From assembly GCA_015179025.1 (NCBI GenBank), contig WHUX01000067.1:1-64000 (forward strand): a DNA stretch of 64,000 nt, in the 5' to 3' direction. The stretch is from Terfezia claveryi. Lineage: Eukaryota > Ascomycota > Pezizomycetes > Pezizales > Pezizaceae. A program made the position numbers and the translations under genes. This document shows positions 24,745 to 37,367 of this stretch, piece after piece. Position 1 is the stretch's first letter. Each line of letters opens with the position of its first letter. Below the pieces are notes generated by a model that searched no databases, was not told the origin of the DNA, and saw only the letters and a list, made by a program, of their open reading frames with translations.

Positions 24745-25100
24745 CCTATTGGAAACAGAAGTACCTGTATGCTATCCAATGTGACTAGGTAGAGAGTAAT
24801 AGTAAGTTACAAGCAAGTGAGAGTAGCCTACTAATATGCTTATATCATAATTATGATGTGGAAGGAGACAAACAATCATGATAGTATATATATTGTAAAC
24901 AAAAGTACCTGTATTATATCTAATAAAGATAAGAGATATGTAATAGCAAGTTACAAGCAAGTGAGAGTAGCCTATGAATATACTTATATCATGAATATAA
25001 TATAGGAAGAGACAAACAATAGAGTACATGTTGCAAACAGAAGTGAATATATCATATCTAATAAGAGTTAGAGATAGGTAATAGAAAGTTATAGCTAAAA
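24745..25100. repeat. Tandem repeat of about 140 bp, 2.5 copies
   Basis: ACARAAGTACCTGTAT recurs at about 24758 and 24899, with a weaker copy at 25037. Between them GCAAGTGAGAGTAGCCTA and GAGACAAACAAT are conserved. No coding content is preserved. Confidence 0.8.
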
Positions 25101-26950
25101 AAGAGTTGTATACAAATAGTAAAAGAGATTAAAGTATATTGTTACTATGTAAGTTGGAAGAAGAGACATTATGAAGGCAAGAAAGTAGATGCAAATAATA
25201 GCAGTAAAAGAATTATAGGGAGTAACATTAGAAGAAAGAGTACTCAGTAGAGTACTTGAAAAGTATCAAACAAGTGTTGAGGATAATAGAATAAGTAGAA
25301 AACAATAAGCAATAGTGCTAAAGTTAGGAGGAAAGTAAGTGATATTAGTAGGTAGGTATACAGCATCCGATTGCAAATTTAGGAAGTACAAACTAAAAAT
25401 AAATTATAAGAGAGAGTGTTATATCAGTAGTATTGCAAGTATAAGATTATATGGTAATGCATAGTCTTACAAAGTAGTATTGTATATATAGCATGTATAT
25501 AATATAAGCTAAAACCTTTCTAATAGTGGTCTGAGATAAGTTACAGTTAGCAGAAACTAAGGTAAGTTAATAGCCAAATAAGTTGTAAGAGTCAGAAACT
25601 TAGACCAACTTACCCTATAGTATATATTATAAATTAGTAGAGGTATTCCTAAAATAAATATAATTCTACTAATATAGTTAAGTAACTAAATATAATATTT
25701 AAATTCTATATAAAAGTCTTAAAAGATAGCTAACTATTAGTATATTTAGAAATTATATATAATTAACTTATATATTAAATAAAGTTATATAAAATATAAA
25801 AGAAAAATATTACTTTATTATATATAATAAATATATCTTATAAATAATATTTTTAAATAATAATATATAATTAAAGTTTATAAAGTTGTAACTTTATAAG
25901 TCAAATCTTTCTTTATTATTATTATAGTAAAATAATGAAACCTATAAATTAATTCTTTAGATCTTTTAAATTATAATCTAGTATTTATTAATATTCTAAA
26001 TTTTGAAAAATCAAAATACAACTAGTATTTAAAATATCTATCATATTAGTACTATAGACATTTATACAAGAATTATGAAATAAAAAACCAAAAAAGCCAA
26101 CTTACAAGTTCTTTATATATTTAGCTGTTTTCACACCTATGTATTTATGCTTGCCCACCAACTAAGTTCCCCATATATCCAATTGTTTTCGCAGCTATTC
26201 TCACTTGCCTGCCAACTAGCGAGTTCCGTCAATAAACATTCCATTCCACAAGGTTTGAACCTACAGCAGGTTCTAGTAGATTCCCGAATAAGCAAGCACC
26301 TTATCTGGACTTCTGTGATGCAGTCGGTTGTCATGCAGGTCAGGTCGGGGATCAGGAACGAGTTACTGGAACTGGAATAGCAACTACAGGACCAGTAATA
26401 GCGGAGCGAAGTCATGCTGAGTCAGGGTCAAGTTGAGCCGTACGTGTTATGTGTACCGAGGCCTTCTCAGCAAAAGCGAAGCAATGCAATCGACTAGAGT
26501 CTTAGCATGAGGTCTGACTATGTGTAGGCAATTGCGTTGGTTGACAGTACAAGACAGGGGCCGGAGGTTCGGAGGTCAAGGGCAAGAGTTGGTTCATAAC
26601 AGTTTCATAGGAACCAGTCTGTTGTCACGATGCTAGAAATAATCATATATTAACCTAGGTACGAGGCTAGCTATATATGGAGTGAGAGGGATTGCAAGAG
26701 AAGTAGACTTTTGGTATAATTATACTTCAAGGTGCTGCTATTTTTATTTACTAACAAGTCATTACGGTAATATGGGAAGTTGTCTGGTTGCCATGGCAAC
26801 TTAACAAGCAAGTTAACAAGAAAGTAAGTTGCGGAATCCCTCTAATGCAAGCGCAATAACCAATACAGAACAAGTGCCACAGGCCAGCAAGAAACATATG
26901 CCCAGACCATGATACACGGCAAAGCCCCGGGATACCTGCAACCATTCCCG
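25100..26950. other. AT-rich island and spacer without genes
   Basis: From about 25590 to 26060 the sequence is extremely AT-rich (long TATAATTAAA-like stretches, almost no C or G). Composition then returns to normal. No gene is seen before 26954. The AT island could mark strongly mutated repeats or a gene-poor isochore boundary. Confidence 0.6.
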
Positions 26951-26953
26951 TTA

Positions 26954-27963
26954 TCAATCGTCCCCTCCATACACACCCGCGATCCAATTCGCAATCCCAT
27001 TTTCCTTCTCCTGTATAAGCTCTGTATCCTCCTCCTCCAGCATTTTCCTGATCCCCGGATCCTTGGTCTGGATACTTCTAAAAAACTCTAGGGGCGAGTA
27101 CTCAAGATCAACCTCATTCTCATCCCCATCCCAATCCTCATCGTCGTACCCCAGGTCATGAAAAACACTACCATACCCCCCAAATACACATTGGGAAATC
27201 CAGGAAACCCCCATGGGTCGGTATCAACTGGGTAGCGAAAATCTGGGATTTGAACCCTATTGAGTACAATATTATTACTGTTTAAAAGCATAGTACCTTG
27301 GTACTGCTGTAAGCGCTGGACATCCTCGATGGGGAAGTGTACATCGGAAGAGAAACTGCTCCACGGACGCATAAACGGGAGTCGGACGATATGTTCCTCG
27401 ACGAAAATCCAGCTCTGCCGCCGGTCAAGGTAGTCTGCCTGCTGTCCACCGGTGGTGATGACGGGTTTGACGGGAGCACCGAAGTCGATTGGCATACTAG
27501 CAGGAGTGCCGGTAGAGGCTATGGTAGGCATGGGGATATGTTTAATCCGCTGAGGGGTTGGGAGACGACTAACCCAGGTGACGGAGTCGATCCCGGTTGA
27601 GGGGGCGTTGCTATAGCTGGGGATGGGGAATACGGCGAAGACAAGTGTCTGATGGGCGATGTCGAGCTGGATCCCGATGACCACGGCGGAGTGGGTTCTG
27701 CGGTGAACGGCGTGGGAGGCGGATGTGGAGCTCCTGCGGCGGGAGCTAAGGGGACGTGAGGTGGACCCAGGACCAGCGAGCGGGGCGTCGAGTCGGATTT
27801 TGATGAGTTGGCCGACATAGGGAAGGGTGGGGTCTTGGGGATAGAGATGTTCGATGAAGGAATACTTGGGGACGGCAACGGCACTGGGTGTGGCTGGCTG
27901 AGGAGTCGGGGTGTGAGGGGTTGCACTGGGGGACTCTATCTGTGGGGGCGGTAGGTCACCCAT
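26954..27963 (-). CDS. Unrecognised conserved-looking protein with one-base frame break
   Basis: A GC-rich frame starts at 27963 (MGDLPPPQIESPS) and continues through a Ser/Thr/Pro-rich region (residues about 10-100), a well-ordered central part (GIQLDIAHQTLVFAVFPIP, SWIFVEEHIVRLPF) and VDTDPWGFPGFPNVYLGG. At 27176-27181 a run of six cytosines (G6 on the coding strand) shifts the frame. One added base restores a continuous frame to 26954, with an acidic segment (HDLGYDDEDWDGDENEVDLEY) and a C terminus ending AGVYGGDD. With that base the length is exactly 337 codons including stop. It is high in GC, has no stops and is not repeat-derived. I cannot name the family. The lesion may be a consensus error. 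Confidence 0.65.
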
Positions 27964-28369
27964 ATCCGCAGGGATGGATATCCTTTACGTTGAATAAGTT
28001 CGGGGGTGCAGGATAGCAAACCCCAAGTGTATGGCGTTGGAGGGATGTTCATGTTTGTTTCTGACTAGGGTCATACCAAGACCATCCGCTTGTTACAGAG
28101 ATGTAATTAGTAAGCGCATTGACTAGAAGCCCTAGTGGATATTAGATGTTGACGCTAGTGCTTCACACTAGTGGGCCCATCAGGTTAAAACGAGGGGAGA
28201 AAAACACAAGAAATACAAGGACTCCTACCCTTGGTAGCCTAGAAACAACCAATTACTAAGAAGTGACTACTATCTAAGACATGTAGTTTGACTGGTCTTA
28301 TCAGCCTCTCTGCAGCTCCAATACCCTCTCCCTAATAGTATAATAGTCTTAACTAATATCAATTAAATT
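27964..28369. other. Upstream region of the 27-kb gene and left edge of the pogo-like element
   Basis: No frame of note. Composition changes from GC-rich to AT-rich around 28200. The terminal repeat of the pogo-like element should lie here (about 28100-28350), but I could not match it with the region after 51180. Confidence 0.45.
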
Positions 28370-29067
28370 GCTAGGTCTTAAGCAATGCTAATAATACTCT
28401 CTAATTACAAGCATACCAAAATATATAAAGCAACAGCTACAGAAAGCAATCATGCATACAAAATGAGAGCCAGATATACCTATACTATAGATTACAGATT
28501 TATATAAGGTAGACCAGTAAACATTATACTGGAGAGTATTAGAGATACAACTGGAATAGTCTATAGCCTATCAGGACCAACAACTATTCTGTATAGGTAA
28601 TGAAAAAGCAATCGCTGGCTATGTCAAAATTATAGTAGATGCTAAATTTCTACTTGAACCAGAGCTTTTATGGCAAATTGTATAAGTGATTGTCAATGAG
28701 AGGCAAATACCTTAGAAATACTCTTTATATATACTCTCTGCTGGCAGCCCTTCCACTAGCAACCCTTCCACCTCTTCAAATACCCTTATTCATATCATTG
28801 GTATCTACTAGGTAGATAGATTTCTTGAGCATAATCCAAGCTTCAAAAAGGTCTATATTTATTACTAGGAAAAGACAAAGGCAGCAACAACCAATAATAT
28901 AGAACTATAAGCTAATTTCTCATGAAAGTTAGCAAATTTTGTCTGGCAAAATATAGCTCAGGATGATATCTGGAATTGTAATAAGAAGAAAATTATAATA
29001 GAAAGAAATAGTAAGTACATGATAGCTATTGTATGAGTTGGGGGTAGAAGTATAGTAATGACCAAGA
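28370..29067 (+). pseudogene. pogo/Fot1-like transposase, 5' part
   Basis: Plus-strand fragments read NEKAIAGYVKIIVDAKFLL (about 28600-28660), then a CENP-B-type helix-turn-helix half with VDRFLEHNPSFKKVYIYY (about 28815-28875), then DDIWNCNKKKIII, which stands where IxNxDExG (first catalytic Asp) is expected. The order matches Tc1/mariner-superfamily pogo/Fot1 transposases. Stops are frequent (CAG to TAG, TGG to TAG). The frame is cut at 29067 by the gypsy LTR and continues after 49805. Confidence 0.75.
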
Positions 29068-29678
29068 TGTTATAGGTAAGCTATAACTATGGAAATACTT
29101 TAGGGGTTTTTTGATAAAGTATGGAGGGAAGTATAAATGCAGCTATAACTCAAGTGTATTATAGACTCAATAAGAGTAAAGCTATATGAGACTTAGAACA
29201 CCACTTGGGTCTTATTATATTAACTATATAAAAGTAGTGGGTTATATAGAAGTTTAGATCTGATAACAAATAATCAGATCTGGATGATGCTTCCTATAAC
29301 AGCTTAGTAGTATTGATATCAGGTTGTTACCTAAATGGGAAACCATTTCCTAATTAGGAACACTGCAGTCTGACATATATTAATTAGACAGCCTAAACTT
29401 CAACATATTGTAGTCAAGCTGATATATAGGACCTGAACTCGAGTACAACCAATAATGATATATGAATAACAAACATAAGAATATAATAGAAATATATCAA
29501 AGAGAGTACATGCATGAGATATATTATCAGAGGTTATATACTTCCATTATCTAATCCTTTTAATGCCATTCCTTAAACATACTATGATATCTGTATGGGT
29601 AATCAAGCTAAGACAGTTAGCCGTAGTAGGGTATTAGTTATCCTATAAGAGGGTAGGTCTCTTACCTGAGCCATAACA
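29068..29678 (-). repeat. 3' LTR of gypsy element G
   Basis: On the plus strand it runs TGTTATAGG...CCATAACA. The partner is 49190-49800, also 611 bp. Differences between the two are mainly transitions and more numerous than between the copia LTRs, so G is the older insertion. The purine-rich GAAATGGGGAGTAA on the minus strand directly precedes it (29679-29692). Confidence 0.92.
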
Positions 29679-32600
29679 TTACTCCCCATTTCAAAGCAGC
29701 TGTCCTTAGCTGAATATAAGTCCTTCTAACTCTAGAAAAGACAAGTATTAGTAATAATTCAGGTAACTTATAATGGCTAGGCTCTAACCTTATAGCTAGA
29801 TATCTCTATCCTATTTAAGGGTACAATAAGACTAGTATGCCTACACATGCATACTATGGCCATTAAAAACCAAACCTCTAGCTAAAAAACCCATAGGAAA
29901 AAGGTGATGAGTAAAAGGGTAAAAGGTACTATGTCTTCGTCTATTATATAACTTGACATGAGTCCTAGCCTCAGATGTCCCTTTCGTCTCATAGTTTATT
30001 AAGAAACTTCTCTCGATACTTTTTAAGCTTCTCTAGACAGTTATCTAACTTGTTGAAGATCTCTCAAGTGTCTTCAAACTCCATATATCCTTCCTAATAT
30101 ACCTTATACTTGACTATTCCTCAGTTCTTATGGGAGTCCATATTGGATTCGACTTTGAAGATATCTAGTTCATTTTCATCCATATCTTATGGCTCATCTC
30201 ATAATCTGAATAGCTTTAGGAAAGTAACATGGACAACATTGTACTATCATGTACCTTGTAGAACTTTGAGCCTATATGTATATGAACTAATAGCTTCAAT
30301 AATCTTGTAGGGCCCTATCTACTTGCTGGTAAAGGAACAGTTATTCCTAGCTTGTATCTATAGATTCCGGTAGTCAAACAATACTCAGTTATTAATAGCA
30401 AACCTGCATGCCTTTTCAAGGTATATAGCACTTCTTTTGTAGTTGATTTGCTTGAGGGTATTATGAATTTGGTTGTGTACAGTTGTTATTCAGTCTAGCC
30501 ATTCTTCTACAACAGGAGAGGAGAATTCATAGTCATCTGAAAGGTGGATTATGTGAGAGTCAAAGTAATACAAACTTTAGTAAGGGGAGTACTTATGAGT
30601 AGAGTGGGTGGTAATATTATAGGCAAACTCAGCTAAGAGTAGCCATCATTTCTAATGAGCTTGCCTATCGTAACAGTAGATACAGAGGTACTGCTTAAGT
30701 GTTTAGACTGCTCGTTCAGCAAGTCCATCAGTCTGAGGATAATAGGTAGTGGAGGGGCAGAGGGTTATGTTGAGCTTTTGATTAAGCTCCTTGAAGAATC
30801 TAGAGGTGAATTGTAGACCATGGTCAGAGGTGATGTATTGGGGAAGGCCATAGAGTCTCAATATCTTGTTAATATAGGTGTCAGCAATATTGGATGCTAT
30901 CTATATAGTCTTTACTGAAATATAGTATTGTACTTTCATAAACCAGTCTGTAATAATGAGTATGGCATTAAAACCTTCTGACTCTGGTAGCTTACTAATG
31001 AAGTCCATAGCTATTTCCTCAAATAGGCATTCTCCAATTGGTATTTGTACCAACTTTATTTACCTACTATACCTATCTGCATTTGCTTTCTAACACTTAG
31101 TACATTCTGCCACATAATTTGTAATATCTTCTTACCACTTATCCTATGTAAAGTTCTTTGACACTAGCTCTTGAGTATGATGTTTTCTCCAATATCCTGC
31201 TACTTGACTATTATAGTGCTGCTTCAGTACTTCCAACTTGAGTTCAGGAGGTACAATCTATAGTCTATCCTTCTTCTGCCATCCTGCCACATCTATTCTT
31301 TCTACTTTAATATCCTCTGCTTACTTTTCATCCTCTTCCTCTAGTACCGTAAGCTGTCCATCTTCAAAAAATCTGGCATACATACTGGATTTCTTTTTCT
31401 CTGAATGTCTAGATTGGCCATCTGGCTTGCCTATCTTCAAACTAGGTCTGTAGTAAATATTGTAGATGAACTCTGACATATGAAGGTACCAGGTAGCTTG
31501 ATGGGAGTTAAGCTTCTGCTTTGTATTAAAATACTATAACCCTTAATGGTCTATATAGATATTTACTTGAATACCTACTAACTAATCTCACTACTTCCAA
31601 AAACAATCTATGATTGCAAACAATTTTTTATCATGGATAGGCCAGTTGTATTAAGCTGCGAGAAAGGTTTTTGTATAGTATTCGATAGGGTGAAGCTGCT
31701 TTCCTCTATTGACAATATAGTATTAAGATAGAATACCAGCAATAGCCTAATTACTAGCATCAGTCTCCATGATTATCTCGAGCTGTCTATTAAACTGTGT
31801 AAGGATAGGTACAGTAAAAAATCATTCTTAGAAGTTTTTGAAGGCTTGCTGTTGTTCATGTCCCCAACTGAAAGGAACATCCTTTGTTAAGTCAATTATA
31901 GGGTATACCTTAGCACTATAATTAGCAATAAATCGATAATAGTAGTTACTAGCAAAGCCTAAGAATGCTTGTACTTCTTTTTTCTTAGTGGGAATAGGCT
32001 ATTATAACATAGTTTCGAGCTTGGAGGGGTCTATTTGGACTTGCTGACTATTGACAATATGACTAAGAAATAAGTCTCTTAGATATAGAATTCGGACTTT
32101 GTGAGGTTAACTACTAGCTTATGCTAGATGTATTGCTAAGAACTTTTTCGACTATCTGTTGGTTTTCTTTTTCTATTTCACCTCTGTAGATGAGGATGTT
32201 GTCTAAGTACCAGATACATCCTTCTATATCCTTAAAGATCATATCCATTATCTCTTAAAAAGTAGCTGGAGTATTAGTCAATCCAAATAGCATAATGGTA
32301 TACTCGAATAGTCCTTTCTTTGTCCTAAATACTATCTTCTACTCATCACCTGGTGCAATTCTAATGAGATTATATCTGTTCTTAAGGTCCAATTATGTGA
32401 ACCATTTACTTACTTGATTCTATCAAGCAACTCGGAGATAAGAGGGAGTAGGTATTTGTTTAGTACTATAAGATAGTTAAGAGCTTGGTAATCAATAATA
32501 GCCTTAAAGATCTGTTTTCTTTTAAACAAATAGGATGGGAGCACCGGTGAAGGAGCATGAGTATTAGACTTTGGTTGTAGGAAGGTTCTTATCAAGTACT

Positions 32601-33310
32601 TCTGGAGGGCTTCGTCTTCCTCCTATATGGTCTTGTAGATAGCTCCAAATAGTATCTTTATATTTAGGTCTTAGAGTAGGATTTTGTAGTCCCATAGCTT
32701 ATATTTAGAGAGTCTGGCAGCCTGTTCTGCAGGAAAGCAATATGTGTAATGAGAGTATCATTCACTTGTATCAATGATAAGTAAAATTTCACTATCTTCT
32801 AGTAGCTCTTCTACTTCAAGAACAGAAATAGTAGGAATCCATCTAATAGAGTAAAGAACAATCAAACCTGTAGAGACCTGTCTCAGGCACCTATCCTAAG
32901 TATCTACTGAAAATCCATTTTCTGTCAACTAAGATAACCTCAAAATAACATCCTTCTTCCCAATATCCAAAACTTTAGTATCTATCTTGAACTTACCCCA
33001 AAAATGAGAAAAGAAATCCATATATCAAACCTAGTATTAACCACATATTTTTCTCCAGAAATCTGAGAACCATCTCTCTGTCTAACCTTAACTTCTTATG
33101 CTCTTTTCCAAATTCTTAACTTAATTGCCAATCTTTTCCTAACTACTGGAACACTTGCTTTACAATCTACTACAGCTTCTACTTCTTCCCCAGCAATGAG
33201 AATTCGAACCATCATGAGAGGAGAATGTCTAGGAGTATATCCGATAGTTAGTAATGTACTTCTTACTTGTTTTCTGACTGTTCTTCCTTAGAACTGAGTT
33301 CTGTAATTTA
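29679..33310 (-). pseudogene. Gypsy G pol: protease, reverse transcriptase, RNase H, integrase, chromodomain
   Basis: Reading leftward, the protease site near 33150-33180 is altered (VVDCKAS). Reverse transcriptase includes IDYQALNYL and LPLISELLDRI (32410-32595), and its YxDD box reads YLDNIL (32195-32211) with Asp to Asn. RNase H lies in about 31450-32000. An integrase zinc region with CTKC is near 31090. The integrase core has ITDWFMK (about 30940), TSDHGLQF (about 30825) and TDGLAERA (about 30720), so the catalytic triad looks present. A C-terminal chromodomain lies at about 29995-30170. TAG and other stops punctuate the frame, many at former Gln or Trp codons. Confidence 0.88.
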
Positions 33311-33950
33311 TATTGAAAGGTTACTATGAGCAGAGGTATCGTGGTAGTAATTACAGAGGTAGTAGCGGTGGACAGTAGTGCTATAAAGTAGAGAGTGCTA
33401 GCGAATAGAAGTGCGAGAGAGTAAATGGTAGAACTATGTCGAGAGTAGACAGTCTATTGAGTCTAACTGAGAAGTGTATAGAACTAGATACAGGAGTAGG
33501 AAACTCGTATATAATAGTACAAGTTAGAGGGTAAAGATCTAGTAAGGAAATCTAAGTTACATAACCTAAGAATAGTATATCGTGCACATTTGAATGAAGA
33601 AATACATGGAGGTGTACTACTGAGACAGTAATATGAGTCAATAAATATAACTGAAAGTTATAGAAGTGGTGATCGTTGAGTCATGACAACTGAGACAAGT
33701 AAGCAGTAACCTTAAGTAGTAAGGCAGCATCATGCAATGATAATAGATACTAAGTTAGGAAAGTAAGCAAAGATAATATGGACATGTGAACGACATGTGA
33801 ACACATGTGAAAGAAATAATACAGAAGTCCTTAATCAGGTAGCAAGTGTCCATATTGGGTATCAGCATGATGTGGAAGTAATCGTAAGAGAGAACGATGT
33901 ATTGTATGGAAATACTTAACTATATCGAAAGGAAATGATTATTTTCAACA
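33311..33950 (-). repeat. 3' LTR of the copia element
   Basis: On the plus strand it runs TATTGAAAGG...TTTTCAACA. It is the same length as the other LTR and about 95% identical by eye. The differences are mostly transitions at CpA or CpG (for example GCAG to GTAG, TATCGCGG to TATCGTGG). The original terminal inverted repeat was probably TGTTGAAA/TTTCAACA. Confidence 0.95.
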
Positions 33951-33961
33951 CCCCTTCTCAC
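33951..33961 (-). other. Polypurine tract of the copia element
   Basis: The minus strand reads GTGAGAAGGGG directly before the LTR start TGTTGAAAA, the expected place for the plus-strand primer. Confidence 0.8.
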
Positions 33962-36900
33962 TTGTTATCCCATGATTAATCCTTTGAGATAGAAGAACCA
34001 TGGACCAGGAAAGGCTTTTGTGCATATGTCCACTGGATTGTGTTCACTAGGAATGTGCAAAAGCGTGATAGTGCCAGAGTTAACGAGTTCACGGACGAAG
34101 TGGTAAGCAACGTCAATATGCTTTGACTTATCGGAGATTCGAGGATTGTGAGATAGGTCGATAGAGCCATTATTGTCACAAGAGAGGGCAAAGGGAATAT
34201 TTTTGATAGAGAGCTCACTTAGTGCATTCTGAAGCCAAATTTGTTGTTTAGCAGCAGTAGAACTAGCAATGTATTCTACTTCGGTAGTGGAGATTGTCAC
34301 ATATTTTTGTTTTTGTAATCTCCAGTAGATAGTACAAGAGGCGAGCTTGAAGATATATCCTGAGGTCGACCGTCGAGTGTCACGACATCCAGTAAAGTCT
34401 GAATCAGTAAATCCTTCGAGTGAAAGAGGTTGTCTAGTTTATAGGTCAAGGTAAGATCGCGAGTACCCTTAAGATAGCGTAGGACTCGTTTAACTACTCC
34501 AAGGTGATCCTTCGATGGTTTGTAAGAGAATTGTGAGAGAAGAGTTATAGAGTAAACCAGGTCAGGATGTGTTCCAATAACTACATACATGAGTGATCCA
34601 ACAATTTGTTGATAGAGAGAGATGTCGGTAACCTCATCTTCATCTGTATATTGTCAAAGAGTATGGTTCGAATCAAGAGGAAGAGTGACGAGGTTGCAGT
34701 CCATCATACCGAAACGTTCGAGGATCTTGTCGATGTAAGAGGATTGAATAGAGTGATACTGTGCTTAGAGTACTCAATTCGAATTCCTAGAAGCCAATGT
34801 AAGTTACCCATATCAGTTAACTTAAACTCTCGTTTGAGTGACTGTTTGGTAGACTTCATAATGGCTGAGTCTTTATATCCGAATAAAGTAATATCGTTGA
34901 CATAAAGGGCGAGTATGATTGTGCCAGACTTATGGATAAAGACTCAAGAGTCAAAGGCACAAGAGAGAAACCTATTGTCAGGAGAAAGATGTTAATCGTC
35001 ATACCACTGACAAGGAGACTGCTTTAATCTATAAATGGATCGGTTAAGTTTAGTACACATGCCGTCAATCCGTGTGCCTTCTGGAAGTTGCATGTAAATA
35101 ATTTTATTCAAAGAGCCATAAAGGAAGGCTGCTTTGATATCCATTTGTTGAGGTTCCCATTGGAAGTAGGCAGATAAAGCAATAAGGAGGTGGAGAGAGT
35201 TATATCGGACAACAGGAGAAAAGATTTCATCGAAGTCTATGCCAGGTTGTTGAGAGAAACCTTGAGTAACTAGATGAGCCTTGTACCGATCGATATTCCC
35301 ATTAGCATCTCGCTTAATCTTAAATACCCACTTGCTTCCAATAATATTCCTATCTTGTGGTGTTGGAACCACTTTCCAAATATCTTGATCCTTCATAGCT
35401 TCCAGCTCATCATTCATAGCCTTTCTCCATTTTTCTTCATTAGGTGAATTAACAGCCTGTTTAAAGGTTCGAGGTTCATCACCATATTGTAAGACTAAAG
35501 CGATCAATACTTTATCTTCTTCGTTATCCTCATCAAAGACTTCAGATAGGTCTTCGATTAATCTAGAATGACCATCAAACTGTATCTTTGTACTGATTAT
35601 AGGGACGATAGGAGCTTGTGCAGTTCCGAATTTGATTGGTTTAAAAACAGCTCGACCTGCCTTAGTAATGGTTGTAGGTGTAACTATTTTTCCACTAATG
35701 ATTCGGGTGAAGTTTCCATCATTGGAGTCATCGGGTAAAGATTGTCGAAGGTTTTGAGGAAGTGAAGTAAGTGGTGAATATTCATCTCGATTTTGAGGTG
35801 GAGGAGGTAAGTAAACTTGTGGAGTTGGTTTGGATATTGGGCCAGGTGCTGGTGGAGGAGAAGATGACGTTGCAGTTGATATTGAAGAAATAGGTGGTGA
35901 GGAAGTAGTTGTGTCTGATGTTGTTTCAGTCGGATGGAAAGAGTCATACAGGGAACCATCTTTATGAACAAGTGGGTGTCCCTTAAAATACCATTCTTCT
36001 GCTTGTTTTGGATTTCGTATACACTATTGTTGCCAGAGATATTCGTTTAGGAATTCTGAGCTAGTGTATGGGATTACTTCAAGTGGAGAAGCAGGAAGAG
36101 GAGTAGTATTCGTAGTTAGTGACCGTGATGGATTAGTTGAGTTAGATGTAGGTAGAGGTACCCCTTCTGGAGTTGTACTCGGTCCGAAAATGAATCTTGT
36201 GCTCGAACTGTATAAGTATGCTTTCTAGAAGGTACATAGACCTTATAGATAGCTGTGCTATTAGTATAACCAATGAATATATCTTTCTCAGCTCGTAGTA
36301 GGAGTTTACTGCCTGCAGGTCGTCGTTCCTCAAGTATGTGTATATAATATTCCTTACCGAAGGGTTGAAGGTGAGAGATAGTAGGTTTATTGCCGTAAAA
36401 GACCTTGTAGGGAGTCTTCCCTTTGACAGTACTATGAGGTGACTGATTTCAGAGATAGGTCGAAGTTGAGCATGCTTCAGCCCAGAATCTTTTGTCCATA
36501 TTCGTCAACATAGCCCTCATTATGTTCTGTATTGTTCGGTTGAAGCGTTCAGCTATACCATTAGATTCATAAGAGTAAGGGGGCGTTAGTTCATGCACGA
36601 TGCCTTTTGACTTAAAGAACTGTTCGAGATCTTTGTTAACATACTCTCCACCATTATCAGTACAAAACCGTTTAACATAGTGTGATGTTTGCTTTTCAAC
36701 CAAGGTAACAAAGTCTTAGATTGATTTGGTTGAGTCGGATTTCTGTTTAAAGAAGTAGACCCAAGAAGCATGAGAGTAGTCATCAATAAGTATGATGTAG
36801 TAGCTTGCTCCACCAAAAGAGGGTGTGGGGAGTTTACCACTAAGATCTGAGTAAATGAGTTCGAGAATATTGGAGGCATGAGATGTTGTAGACTTAGGGA

Positions 36901-37028
36901 CAGAGTGAGTAGATTTGGCGAGTATGCATGGCTTGCAATGATAGTTATTAGGGGGTGTTGGGAGAATATCACTGTCAGAGTAGAGATCTTTATGCTTGAG
37001 GACAGTAATGGCTTGATGACCGAATGAC
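33962..37028 (-). pseudogene. Copia pol, 3' part: integrase, reverse transcriptase, RNase H
   Basis: Reading leftward, the integrase (36449-37010) has a zinc part ending HCKPCILAK, then YSDLSG, CTDNGGEY and NGIAERFNRT, so Asp, Asp and Glu are all present. Reverse transcriptase (34870-35507) has IGSKWVFKIKRDANG, RYKAHLVTQGFSQQ, DFDEIFSPVVR and MDIKAAFLYG. The YxDD box at about 34890-34910 reads YVNDI, with Asp to Asn. RNase H (33965-34300) has STTEVEYIA, CDNNGSI and KHIDVAYHFVRE. Internal TAG and TGA codons separate the blocks. The frame begins at the KDZ-element junction inside the pre-integrase motif. Confidence 0.92.
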
Positions 37029-37039
37029 TGCATCAGCAA

Positions 37040-37230
37040 AAAAAAATGTGTGTCAGGACGTACCACCAAGCGTCTGGACGCGAGTTTTCGTCCTGTGCAT
37101 CCTGTGCGTCCGGACGTCCCTATTTGTCGCGACAAAATCTGGACGTCACTAGCGCCCCCGCTGCGTCGCAACAAAATCCTGACGCGATTAGTCACTGCAA
37201 TGCCGTTGGACGTATATTCCTTGCCCGTAT
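37040..37230. repeat. Left subterminal repeats of copy C
   Basis: GC-rich short motifs recur: GTCCGGACGT/GTCTGGACG, and a pair TCGCGACAAAATCTGGACG and TCGCAACAAAATCCTGACG. Such repeats near the ends are normally transposase binding sites in CMC-type elements. That role is inferred here. Confidence 0.65.
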
Positions 37231-37367
37231 TCCGTCAGATGATCTGACTCAGTCTATGTTACTTCCTAGATATCACGTGTATGACATTTAATTCTTTGAC
37301 AGCGAAATATTCTATTCAACTTCTTTTATTGTTGTGCTAGCTATATCTTTATTTATTGTTCTGCTAG

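Noticed and set aside
26250..26320. tRNA-like stretch with GGTTCAAACC on the minus strand
   Set aside because: It resembles a T-loop, but no matching A-box, no proper T-stem and no acceptor stem can be formed.
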